Shown here: piece by piece, positions 6,961 through 13,404 of the stretch
How the letters are laid out: each line of letters opens with the position of its first letter
Position numbering within the stretch: the first letter of the stretch is position 1
Source: an uncultured Clostridia bacterium
GTDB lineage: Bacteria; Bacillota; Clostridia; Oscillospirales; Ruminococcaceae
Assembly: GCA_946183095.1 (NCBI GenBank)
Contig: CAMHBE010000007.1
Span: 1 to 16,872, forward strand
Direction of reading: 5' to 3'
Length of the DNA stretch: 16,872 nucleotides
The notes under the pieces: generated by a model
Told to the model about the DNA's origin: nothing
Seen by the model: only the letters and a program-made list of their open reading frames with translations
The model's database searches: none
Position numbers and translations under genes: made by a program

Positions 6961-7974
6961 CTAAACATTGAACGAATTGACAAGCGTACCGACAAGCATC
7001 TGCCACCCGTCAACAAGTACGAACAGCATTATCTTGAAAGGCAGCGAGATCATCGACGGCGGGAGCATCATCATACCCATTGCCATGAGCGTCGAGGACA
7101 CGACTATGTCTATGACGAGGAACGGTATGAATATCATGAATCCCATCTGGAACGCGCGTGTAAGCTCGCTCAGTATGAATGCCGGGATGACGGTCTCCAG
7201 TCCGAGCTGCTCGGTAAAGTAGGTCAGATCGTGCTCTGTCTCCTCTAAGTTCACCGGTGTGCGCTCTATGCTCTCCAGCGGTTCGATGGGCTGTATGAAG
7301 TTCTCGTCGATGACGCTCTCACGTTCGGGCTCGCCGTTTGCGGCAGCCTCGGCATCCGCCTGTGCCTGTGCGGCTTCCGCGGAAAGCACCCCGGCTTCAT
7401 ACACAGCATCGCCCTTGAGATCGAGCATGAACTGCATATTCGACCTTGACGTGTTTTTGAGCATGAACACCTTTAGTGTATCGCCTGTCTTGTCGAGCAT
7501 CTCGTTTATGCCTATCTCACCCTTAGAGTATGGCTGGTATGCCTGCTCATTTATCTGCGTGAAGGTAGGCCACATGATAAACAGCGTCAAAAACAGCGAA
7601 AGACCCATCAGGATCGAGTTTGGTGGGATCGACTGGGTCTGCATTGCATTTCTCAGAAAACTGAATACTATAACGATCCTTGTGAAGGACGTCAGCATCA
7701 CAAGAAAAGACGGAGCCACCGACAGGATCGTGATTATCAATATCACTTCGAGGGTCTGTGATCCGTCAATGCCGATGAGCTGTTTTACGACAGATTCATC
7801 CGCCCTCTGAGCATCCGGGTTTTCGGCGAGTATCTCGGTCTCAGCTTCCCCCTCGGCATTTGCGAGAGCCGATGCCGTCACGCACAGAACGCCCACGAGC
7901 AGGCCGGTCACAATGAAAGAGATAAAGAACCGCAAAAACAGTTTGCTGTTCTGTTTAATTGTTTCCTTTATCAT
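6961..7974 (-). CDS. fliP: Flagellar export-gate protein FliP with an unusual Ala/Glu-rich insert
   Basis: A 337-residue FliP, clearly longer than the usual ~220-250. Residues 1-37 look like a cleavable signal peptide. The core begins with LEVILIITILSVAPSFLVML (residues 75-94), then TSFTRIVIVFSFLRNAMQTQ and PPNSILMGLSLFLTLFIM. The C-terminal half is canonical: IPAFILSELTRAFQMGF (263-279), MGMMMLPPSMISLPFK (299-314) and LVDGWQMLVGTL (320-331). The extra length is a hydrophilic insert at about residues 189-249, rich in Ala, Glu and Gln, in the extracytoplasmic domain between the second and third core helices. FliP builds most of the export channel. The ATG at 7972-7974 overlaps the end of fliO by 20 bases, with AAGGA eight bases upstream. 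Confidence 0.97.
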   Translation of the reverse strand: MIKETIKQNSKLFLRFFISFIVTGLLVGVLCVTASALANAEGEAETEILAENPDAQRADESVVKQLIGIDGSQTLEVILIITILSVAPSFLVMLTSFTRIVIVFSFLRNAMQTQSIPPNSILMGLSLFLTLFIMWPTFTQINEQAYQPYSKGEIGINEMLDKTGDTLKVFMLKNTSRSNMQFMLDLKGDAVYEAGVLSAEAAQAQADAEAAANGEPERESVIDENFIQPIEPLESIERTPVNLEETEHDLTYFTEQLGLETVIPAFILSELTRAFQMGFMIFIPFLVIDIVVSSTLMAMGMMMLPPSMISLPFKIMLFVLVDGWQMLVGTLVNSFNV

Positions 7975-8326
7975 CGCCTTCGTCCTTCTTCGTGGTTTTC
8001 TTTCGGTTGAGCACCTCGGCGAGAGCTTCGGAAAACTTCATTCCGCCTGTTTCGTCGGCTGAACGTTCATTATATTCCTCCGGCGACATATCCAGCTCGG
8101 CGAGCTTCTCGATATGCTGCCCGGTAACGCCGACGAGCATGAGCTTTCCTGCGACGCTTACCACCACGAGCATACCGTCCCTGCCAAGAGACACACGGTC
8201 TATCACCTTGATCCGATTCCCATTCACATAGCCGACACCCTTGTTCAGCTTCTTCAGCGCATATATGAGCACGAAGAAGAGCCCGAGTACGCCTATGAGA
8301 GAGAATACAAGCCAGAGCCAATCCAT
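7955..8326 (-). CDS. fliO: Flagellar export assembly protein FliO (FliZ of Bacillus)
   Basis: A 123-residue protein with one N-terminal membrane helix (about residues 3-24). A short domain follows with the FliO pattern: RIKVIDRVSLGRDGMLVVVSVAGKLMLVGVT (in part) at about residues 38-68. The tail is charged and Lys/Asp-rich. FliO is a scaffold for FliP ring assembly and is not part of the finished gate. The ATG at 8324-8326 is seven bases after the cheY stop and preceded by CCCCCT, with no Shine-Dalgarno sequence, so coupling to cheY translation is likely. The 3' end overlaps fliP by 20 bases. In Bacillus the gene is called fliZ. Confidence 0.92.
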   Translation of the reverse strand: MDWLWLVFSLIGVLGLFFVLIYALKKLNKGVGYVNGNRIKVIDRVSLGRDGMLVVVSVAGKLMLVGVTGQHIEKLAELDMSPEEYNERSADETGGMKFSEALAEVLNRKKTTKKDEGDDKGNN

Positions 8327-8333
8327 AGGGGGA

Positions 8334-8696
8334 TCAGCCCAGTATCTTTGTAACTGTCGCTATAATTCTGTCGGGTTTGAAAGGCTTAACTATGAAGTCA
8401 AGAGCGCCGAGCTTGATAGCTTCAACGACCATTGCTTCCTGACCCATGGCGCTGCACATAACGACCTTTGCGGCGGGGTTCATCTTCTTGATGTCCGCGA
8501 GAGCTTCGATACCCGTCTTGTTGGGCATTGTGATATCCATTATAACGAGGTCGGGCTTTTCGGCTTCATAAGTCTGGCAAGCTATAGCTCCGTCCTGCGC
8601 CTCCAGGATATTGGTGTACCCGTTCTTTGTGAGGGTATCCTTTATGAGCATTCTCATAAATGCCGCATCGTCAACCAGTAAAATCTTCTTGTCCAT
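8334..8696 (-). CDS. cheY: Chemotaxis response regulator CheY
   Basis: A 120-residue single receiver domain. The acidic pocket is D9/D10, the phosphoacceptor is D54 (LVIMDITMPNKTG), the switch Ser/Thr is S82 (CSAMG) and the conserved lysine is K104 (IVKPF). There is no output domain. It receives phosphate from CheA and binds the FliM N-terminus in the switch. The FliY protein encoded just upstream carries phosphatase motifs that would dephosphorylate it. The ATG follows fliY by six bases, with AAGGAGT inside the end of fliY. The position between fliY and fliO is the same as in Bacillus. No cheA, cheW, cheB or receptor gene lies in the window. Confidence 0.96.
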   Translation of the reverse strand: MDKKILLVDDAAFMRMLIKDTLTKNGYTNILEAQDGAIACQTYEAEKPDLVIMDITMPNKTGIEALADIKKMNPAAKVVMCSAMGQEAMVVEAIKLGALDFIVKPFKPDRIIATVTKILG

Positions 8697-8702
8697 ATCT
8701 GT

Positions 8703-9944
8703 TTACTCCTTGTTTATTGAATCCATAAGCTTGGATTTAATGATCTCAGTGATCCTGACTGCGAAATTATCGTCGATAACGACGATATCACCTTTTGCGA
8801 TGAGGTTGCCGTTTACGATTATATCTACCGGCGCACCTGCCTGCCTTTCGAGTTCGATTATTGTACCTTGCGTGAACTCAAGTATCTCCTTGACTTTCCT
8901 TCTCGCGGTGCCTATCTCTACGGAAATTTCGAGGGGCACGCCCATGAGGAGCTGGAGGTTCGTCTTCTGCTCACCCGTGAGCTGCACATCCGGGGCATCG
9001 AAGCTGTTGAGCTGTGCGTTCTGCACGTTCATCGGCTGCGGGTAACCGCCGTAAGGCTGCGGATAACCGCCGTACTGCGGGGGATATCCTCCGTACTGGG
9101 GAGGAGGATAAGCACCGTAAGGCATCTGTCCCGGCATACCCTGCATAGGCATTCCCTGCGGCATTCCCTGCGGCATACCTTGCGGCATTCCGGGCATCTG
9201 CATACCCGGCATACCCTGTGACATATCCGGCATAGGCTGCATCCCGGGAGGCGCTGTCTGCTGAGCCGGAGCCGCCTGCGGGGACGGAGCGCTCTGTGCG
9301 GCGGGGGCGGGAGCGGGTGAAGCTTCTGCCGCCGGTTCGTCCTCCGCTGTTCCGAGCACCTTCTGCGCAATGAACTTTGCAAGTTCTATAGTGAGCACCG
9401 AGCAGAATTCCGATTTGATGACACCGTCGATCGTAAGATCGAAGTATATGGCGGCTACCTGTTCGCCGTCCTCGAAATCCTGCACCTCGCTTAGGTCAAC
9501 GTTATCCATTATATACGGTGTCGGGGTCGAGATATCGACTACGATACCGAGGAAATCCGACAGTGCAGTGGCACTTGCGCCCATCATCTGGTTCATGACC
9601 TCGGAAACGGCGCTTATATTGAGTTCATCGAACTCAAAGTCAGGGGTCACCACAAGCGGCTGACCCATGAGCTGATTGAGGATCATCTGCACGTCGTCCT
9701 GTCTCAGCACCATAAGGTTGTTGCCAGAAAGCCCCTTGACATACTCGATCTTTACACAGACAGCCGGTTCGAGCTTGTCATACCTGAGCATATCATCCGC
9801 TTTGACGATCTCCACCCTCGGCGTGGTTATCCACACCTTGGCGCTCAGAAGCTCGGAGACCGCCGTTGCGGCACTGCCCATACTTATGTTCATGACTTCA
9901 CCGAGGGCGTCCTTTTCCATCTCGGAAATTTCTACATTAGCCAT
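8703..9944 (-). CDS. fliY: Flagellar motor switch phosphatase FliY (CheC-like plus FliN domain)
   Basis: A 413-residue, two-part protein. Residues 1-200 form a CheC/FliY phosphatase domain with two D/S-xxx-E-xx-N active-site motifs: D12-E16-N19 and S111-E115-N118. Residues 325-405 are a FliN/SPOA domain (LLMGVPLEISVEIGTARRKVKEIL, in part, then ILEFTQGTIIELERQAG) that builds the C-ring. Between them, residues 200-318 are low complexity: first Ala/Pro-rich, then Gln-Gly-Met-Pro repeats, then Tyr-Gly-Gly-Tyr-Pro repeats. FliY removes phosphate from CheY-P at the switch and replaces FliN. The start ATG lies three bases after the fliM stop, with GAGGT upstream. cheY follows after six bases. Confidence 0.96.
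   Translation of the reverse strand: MANVEISEMEKDALGEVMNISMGSAATAVSELLSAKVWITTPRVEIVKADDMLRYDKLEPAVCVKIEYVKGLSGNNLMVLRQDDVQMILNQLMGQPLVVTPDFEFDELNISAVSEVMNQMMGASATALSDFLGIVVDISTPTPYIMDNVDLSEVQDFEDGEQVAAIYFDLTIDGVIKSEFCSVLTIELAKFIAQKVLGTAEDEPAAEASPAPAPAAQSAPSPQAAPAQQTAPPGMQPMPDMSQGMPGMQMPGMPQGMPQGMPQGMPMQGMPGQMPYGAYPPPQYGGYPPQYGGYPQPYGGYPQPMNVQNAQLNSFDAPDVQLTGEQKTNLQLLMGVPLEISVEIGTARRKVKEILEFTQGTIIELERQAGAPVDIIVNGNLIAKGDIVVIDDNFAVRITEIIKSKLMDSINKE
9030..9227 (-). repeat. In-frame low-complexity repeats in the fliY linker
   Basis: Codons for residues 240-305 of FliY contain tandem 12-base units encoding Gln-Gly-Met-Pro (residues 253-265 hold three in a row). Units encoding Tyr-Gly-Gly-Tyr-Pro follow (residues 284-302). 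Synonymous third-position differences between units (for example cct/tct and ggt/ggg versions) suggest expansion followed by drift. Repeat number probably varies among strains. Confidence 0.85.
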
Positions 9945-9947
9945 CCG

Positions 9948-10937
9948 TTAAACCTCACTTCTGAACACATTTTCTATCTTCACCGCTTTGTTCTGATTAT
10001 ACGACCCGAGTTTCCCGTCGAACCAGATCCTGTTTCCGATCCGAAGTTTAACATTGCTCTCTATATTCAGGTCGAGCGGTATTATATCATCTATCTGAAG
10101 GTTGAGCACGTCGGATACATCGAGGGATGTTTTGCCGAGGACAGCAACGATGTTGAGGGACGTGTCGTTGAGCGCGCGCATTATGTTGTCGCGTCTCTCC
10201 TGTTCTCTTACCGCATCGAAGCGTCTTGTGCTCCTTACCGACTTGGAGACGTACTTCTGCATGAGTTCATCGAGGCTGAGCGCGGGCAGACAGATCGTGA
10301 TGATCGTCTTTGTATCGCTGACCGTCGCTTCAAGCGCCACAAGTATCATGGTATCATCGTAATCGACTGCGGAATACACACGCGAGTTCGTTTCGATGTT
10401 CACGACGCTGGGGTTCACCTCGACGTACGGCTCCCACGGTTCCCTCATGAGCGCCGCCATATTGTTGATTATCTTATCTATTATGCTGACTTCTATCTCG
10501 GTGAAGTCGCGGTCGGCATCCTTGTACTCGCCGCGTCCTCCGAGCAGTCTGTCTATCAGGATATATGTAAGCGAGTTTGAGAGCTGGACTATTGCGGTGA
10601 CGCTTCCGATATCGTCGTCGTGGATACCGAGATCGAGCGTTCCCATCATTACATAATCAGGCAGAGCGTTGTTGAACTCGAAGTACCGCTGTTCCTCGAT
10701 AGACGCAAGGCTGACCTTGCAGTATAGTCTCAGCAGACCGGTAAGGTACGATGACAGCAGTCTCGCGTAGTTGTCGAAGATGCTGTCGAGTATCTTGATA
10801 CGCTCTTTTGTGAACTTTTTAGGTGCGCGGAAGTCATACTCCTTGACATCCGCCTCTTTTGAACTTTCGACTACCTCGCCGGACATCGCACTGCTCAGCA
10901 GCGCGTCTATCTGTTCCTGCGTCAGGGTCTCAGCCAT
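9948..10937 (-). CDS. fliM: Flagellar motor switch protein FliM
   Basis: A 329-residue FliM of normal length. The N-terminal LTQEQIDALL (residues 5-14) is the CheY-P-binding peptide. Residues 34-42 (YDFRAPKKF) open the CheC-like middle domain, with the GGRG turn at 133-136. The C-terminal SPOA/FliN-like domain is at about residues 250-325 (VLNLQIDDIIPLDL and later RIWFDGKLGSYNQNKAVKI). FliM joins the MS-ring protein FliG to FliY in the C-ring and sets rotation direction. The ATG follows GAGGTG at eight bases, 39 bases after motB. fliY starts three bases after its stop. fliL, usually found before fliM in this kind of operon, is absent. Confidence 0.97.
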   Translation of the reverse strand: MAETLTQEQIDALLSSAMSGEVVESSKEADVKEYDFRAPKKFTKERIKILDSIFDNYARLLSSYLTGLLRLYCKVSLASIEEQRYFEFNNALPDYVMMGTLDLGIHDDDIGSVTAIVQLSNSLTYILIDRLLGGRGEYKDADRDFTEIEVSIIDKIINNMAALMREPWEPYVEVNPSVVNIETNSRVYSAVDYDDTMILVALEATVSDTKTIITICLPALSLDELMQKYVSKSVRSTRRFDAVREQERRDNIMRALNDTSLNIVAVLGKTSLDVSDVLNLQIDDIIPLDLNIESNVKLRIGNRIWFDGKLGSYNQNKAVKIENVFRSEV

Positions 10938-10963
10938 TCACCATCCACCTCTCTTCCGACTTT

Positions 10964-10977
10964 ACGGCTCATGCCGT
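10964..10977 (-). other. Small stem-loop at the motB stop codon
   Basis: ACGGC pairs with GCCGT around a 4-nt loop, and the stem begins inside the motB TGA stop codon. It has no U-tract and is too short for a terminator. It may mildly separate motB and fliM translation, or mean nothing. Confidence 0.3.
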
Positions 10978-12047
10978 CATTCGGCTGCTTCCTCTGTCTC
11001 TTCGGTCTCCTCGGTCTCTTCGGTCTCTTCCTCTTCTATCTCCTGCAATATCGACTCCGGTATCTCGGATATCGGCTCGATATAGCCGGGACCGATGTAT
11101 TCTTCCTCGCCATTGCCCTCCGAAGTGAGCTGACCGGAATACTTGCCGTCGAGTTCATCCATTATCTGCTGCACGGTATCGGAAACCGTGCCGCCGGAAG
11201 GATCGAGTCTGTCGATGGAATCAGTCTGTGCGTTCAGGATGCCGTAGTCATACCTCAGCTTATCCTCGATGATCTTGGTATCTGCTACCGCTTCTTCATT
11301 TCTGATTATGACGAGCTCGACGCGTCGGTTCTCCTGTCTGCCCTTCTCCGTAGAGTTGTCTGCTACGGGGTCATAGCAGGCGCGTCCTTCGGAGATGAAC
11401 TTTTCGCTCTCGACGAACTCGTTGTAATCCATATATTTGAGTACGGAGCAGGCTCTTGCGGAGGACAGATCCCAGTCATTGACCGCGGAAAGTCCCGTAG
11501 AGGTATGACCCTGCACACGCATCGTCTTGATATACTGCTTTGTGGCTTTTATACCGGGCATGATGCTTTTGAGAGCCTTCTTGCCCGACTCTTTGAGCAC
11601 TGCGCTGTCACCGTCGAACATTATGGAGTTGTCGAATCTGATGTTGATGCGCGATGCCGAGGTCTGCGACACCTGTATCTGGTCGGAGAACTCGCTGGAC
11701 TCCGCGGCGCTCGAAAGATAAGCGAAGAGGTCGTCGAAATTTTCCGGCAGACCCATGTTGTCTTCATTCTCGTTCGCGTGAGTGCCCTCACCGCCGGGGG
11801 GCGTGTCGGTATTCCCGTCCTCGTCGCTCTTTGCAGAACCCTCATTTGTATCTTCAAGCACGAAAGGGTTCACATATTTACCCTGGCTGTTGAAGGACTG
11901 GAATATATACTGGAACTTCATCTCATTCGGCGAAGATGACGCGTAGAGCAACACAAAGAAGCACATGAGCAGAGTGACCATGTCGGAGTATGTTGACATC
12001 CATTCATCGACGCCGGTATGTATGATCTTGACTTTTTTCTTTGCCAT
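10977..12047 (-). CDS. motB: Flagellar stator protein MotB with long acidic C-terminal tail
   Basis: A 356-residue MotB, longer than most. A basic N-terminus (MAKKKVK) precedes the single membrane helix. The proton-carrying aspartate is D22 in STYSDMVTLLMCFFVLLYASSS. An acidic Gly/Asn/Asp linker (about 65-100) leads to the OmpA-like peptidoglycan-binding domain, about residues 130-250, with VQGHTST at 178-184, DWDLSSARA at 191-199 and NRRVELVI at 240-247. A tail of about 105 residues follows and ends in repeated Glu-Glu-Thr units. With MotA it forms the proton-driven stator, anchored to the cell wall. The ATG follows AGGGG at six bases. It is separated from motA by 201 bases that contain its own strong promoter. 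Confidence 0.96.
   Translation of the reverse strand: MAKKKVKIIHTGVDEWMSTYSDMVTLLMCFFVLLYASSSPNEMKFQYIFQSFNSQGKYVNPFVLEDTNEGSAKSDEDGNTDTPPGGEGTHANENEDNMGLPENFDDLFAYLSSAAESSEFSDQIQVSQTSASRINIRFDNSIMFDGDSAVLKESGKKALKSIMPGIKATKQYIKTMRVQGHTSTGLSAVNDWDLSSARACSVLKYMDYNEFVESEKFISEGRACYDPVADNSTEKGRQENRRVELVIIRNEEAVADTKIIEDKLRYDYGILNAQTDSIDRLDPSGGTVSDTVQQIMDELDGKYSGQLTSEGNGEEEYIGPGYIEPISEIPESILQEIEEEETEETEETEETEEAAE
10990..11025 (-). repeat. 9-bp tandem repeat encoding Glu-Glu-Thr at the motB 3' end
   Basis: Four adjacent 9-base units on the plus strand, tcctctgtc, tcttcggtc, tcctcggtc and tcttcggtc, with a decayed fifth unit to 11034. On the coding strand they read as Glu/Thr repeats. The unit is in frame, so copy-number change would alter tail length without a frameshift. 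Confidence 0.85.
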
Positions 12048-12062
12048 TTTATTCCCCTGCTG

Positions 12063-12095
12063 CCGGCATTTTTTTGCAACACAAAAAGAAGCCGG
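12063..12095 (-). promoter_or_regulatory. 5'-terminal stem-loop in the motB leader
   Basis: On the minus-strand transcript, 14-nt arms (CCGGCTTCTTTTTG at 12095-12082 and CAAAAAAATGCCGG at 12076-12063) pair with two mismatches around a 5-nt loop. The first base of the stem coincides with the predicted transcription start of the motB promoter. The ribosome binding site (near 12053-12057) stays unpaired. This layout suits an mRNA-stabilising 5' hairpin. It is not a terminator, because no U-tract follows it. Confidence 0.55.
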
Positions 12096-12101
12096 TAATA
12101 T

Positions 12102-12130
12102 ATTATATCATAAATGTTGTCGGATTGCAA
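12102..12130 (-). promoter_or_regulatory. Sigma-A promoter for motB
   Basis: TTGCAA (-35, 12125-12130) and a perfect TATAAT (-10, 12102-12107) are separated by exactly 17 bases in an AT-rich stretch. The transcription start is expected near 12095, giving a leader of about 48 bases before the motB ATG. It has no resemblance to a sigma-28 promoter, so the housekeeping sigma factor should drive it. Confidence 0.75.
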
Positions 12131-12248
12131 TATCTTTTTTTCGTTTTTTGTGAATTTATACAATAAATTATACTGTGCGTCTTATCCGGGAGCATACCGA
12201 AACATTGCGGCAGGCATCCGAAAGGTGCGCACTGTCTGTTTTTCGTTA

Positions 12249-13013
12249 CTACTTGGCAGCTTCTTCCTTCTTTGAGGACTTCGGGAGCATGAAGTCGAGC
12301 TTTTCCTTTATCATTCTCGGGTTGGAGCCCGCCGCTATCGCCATTACGCCCTCTATGACTATCTGCATACACAGCGCCTCGTCGTCGTGCGCATTCTTGA
12401 GCGCCGTTGCGAGAGGAGTAAAGATAACGTTAGCGAAAAGCGAACCGTAGAACGTCGTGATGAGCGCGACCGCCATCGCGGGTCCGAGGTCGCCGCCGTC
12501 AAGGTTCTGGAGCATGATGACCAGACCGACGAGCGTACCGAGCATTCCGAACGCAGGTGCAAGTGACGCACCCTTTTCAAAGAATCCGCGTGCCGATTCG
12601 TGTCTTTCCTCCATGAACATGAGCGAACCTTCCAGCATTTCTCTTACCTTCGCGGAATCGTTCGCATCGACTATCAGCATAAGGCTCTGCTTCATGAAAG
12701 GGTCGTCGCACTTGTTGGCGCTGTCTTCGAGAGCCAGCAGACCCTTGCTTCGTGCGGTGTTTGCAAATTCAACTATCTGCGCTATGTATTTCTGAGCGTC
12801 GTATTTCGGCGGCAGAAGTGCAATTTTAAAAAGTTTCGGCACTGTTTTGAGCAGCGACATGGGTGAAAGGGCGATAAGAACGCCGAATGTACCTCCGACA
12901 GTGATCGCGAGCGACGGGATATCTATGAACCAGCCGATCTGACCGCCGTTGAAGATACCGTAAAGGATAAGTCCGAAAGACACTACCCAACCGATCAAAA
13001 GTGTAATATTCAA
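12249..13013 (-). CDS. motA: Flagellar stator protein MotA
   Basis: A 254-residue MotA with four membrane segments, at about residues 3-23, 30-50, 150-168 and 178-200. The diagnostic LAPAFGMLGTLVGLV (151-165) carries P153, equivalent to Pro173 of E. coli MotA. P200 matches the second essential proline. The cytoplasmic loop (about 52-148) holds the charged FliG-facing surface, including the segment MEERHESARGFFEKGA. MotA surrounds MotB and converts proton flow into torque. The start is a TTG at 13011-13013, supported by GGAGG seven bases upstream and by the expected N-terminus MNITLLIGWV. No ATG in this frame fits. A promoter-like sequence lies just upstream, and a 201-base gap separates it from motB. 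Confidence 0.96.
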   Translation of the reverse strand: MNITLLIGWVVSFGLILYGIFNGGQIGWFIDIPSLAITVGGTFGVLIALSPMSLLKTVPKLFKIALLPPKYDAQKYIAQIVEFANTARSKGLLALEDSANKCDDPFMKQSLMLIVDANDSAKVREMLEGSLMFMEERHESARGFFEKGASLAPAFGMLGTLVGLVIMLQNLDGGDLGPAMAVALITTFYGSLFANVIFTPLATALKNAHDDEALCMQIVIEGVMAIAAGSNPRMIKEKLDFMLPKSSKKEEAAK

Positions 13014-13037
13014 AATGGTTCCCTCCGGTCAATTAAA

Positions 13038-13067
13038 ATTCTGACAATATCAGTCAAATTTTGTCAA
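13038..13067 (-). promoter_or_regulatory. Probable sigma-A promoter for motA
   Basis: A perfect TTGACA (-35, 13062-13067) is followed 18 bases on by CAGAAT (-10, 13038-13043), which has a TGT extension directly before it. The start would be near 13031, leaving a leader of about 18 bases to the TTG start codon. The -10 matches at only four of six positions. An imperfect 10-bp inverted repeat (AAAATTTGAC with GTCAGAATTTT) covers the -35/-10 interval and could be an operator. Confidence 0.45.
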
Positions 13068-13074
13068 TTTTACT

Positions 13075-13148
13075 CCGTATGGACCCGAATACACACCTAC
13101 CCGCCAATTTTGCAATACGCGGCGCGGAATACATTCGGGGTCATACGG
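13075..13148 (-). repeat. 16-bp inverted repeat between swrD and motA
   Basis: CCGTATGGACCCGAAT at 13075-13090 and ATTCGGGGTCATACGG at 13133-13148 pair at 14 of 16 positions. They enclose 42 bases that contain a further short GC pairing (CGCC with GGCG). The element starts 11 bases after the swrD stop and ends just before the motA -35. On the transcript it would cap the swrD message with a long hairpin. There is no U-tract, so it is not a standard terminator. Confidence 0.65.
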
Positions 13149-13159
13149 AAAGGGTGCAT

Positions 13160-13372
13160 TCAGCTTTCCCTCGGACCCTCTCTGCCGCTTCTTGCGTGGC
13201 TGGCGCGGTTGAACGCCACTATCCTTCTCATGATCTCTTCGAGCGACTCCTGAACGATATAATTATGACCGTTCGCCATAGTGATAACGGTGTCCGGTGT
13301 CTGGACAACGTTCTCTATGCCGTTCTCGTTTATCATAATGTCTTTTCCGTTAAGTTTCGTCAAAATTACCAT
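13160..13372 (-). CDS. swrD: Swarming/flagellar power protein SwrD (FlbD family)
   Basis: A 70-residue SwrD/FlbD-family protein. The N-terminus MVILTKLNGKDIMINENGIE is the family signature. It continues with TPDTVITMANGHNYIVQESLEEIMRRI (in part), and the C-terminus is basic. In Bacillus SwrD raises flagellar torque, probably by helping the stators. Its position directly before motA fits that role. I chose the ATG at 13370-13372 because AAAGGTG lies close upstream and the family begins there. An in-frame ATG at 13403-13405 overlaps the 3' arm of a strong hairpin and would add 11 residues (MSRLVVIKRCI). The last ~15 residues, Arg/Gly/Ser-rich, exceed the core domain. Confidence 0.92.
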   Translation of the reverse strand: MVILTKLNGKDIMINENGIENVVQTPDTVITMANGHNYIVQESLEEIMRRIVAFNRASHARSGREGPRES

Positions 13373-13404
13373 AATGCACCTTTTAATAACAACAAGTCTG
13401 CTCA

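Noticed and set aside
6938..7006. Upstream start for fliQ
   Set aside because: It would overlap fliP and add an atypical Arg/Cys-rich segment. The ATG at 6935-6937 has GGAGG and gives the normal 89-residue FliQ.
9030..9227. CRISPR-like or mobile repeat array
   Set aside because: The repeats are short, in frame and encode Gln-Gly-Met-Pro and Tyr-Gly-Gly-Tyr-Pro within the FliY linker. There are no spacers of unique sequence.
10971..11939. Long plus-strand open frame of 322 codons
   Set aside because: It lies entirely opposite motB, has leucine/cysteine/arginine-rich sequence with no recognisable domain, and arises from the reverse complement of a conserved gene. The same applies to the other plus-strand frames, such as 113-613, 620-1273, 1711-2310 and 3264-3845.
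12167..12195. Second promoter upstream of motB using TATAAT at 12167-12172
   Set aside because: The hexamer 17 bases upstream is ATGCTC, with little match to a -35 element, and the downstream promoter at 12102-12130 is far better.
12173..12248. Terminator after motA
   Set aside because: Only weak pairings (for example the GTGCGCAC palindrome) are present, with no stable stem followed by U residues.
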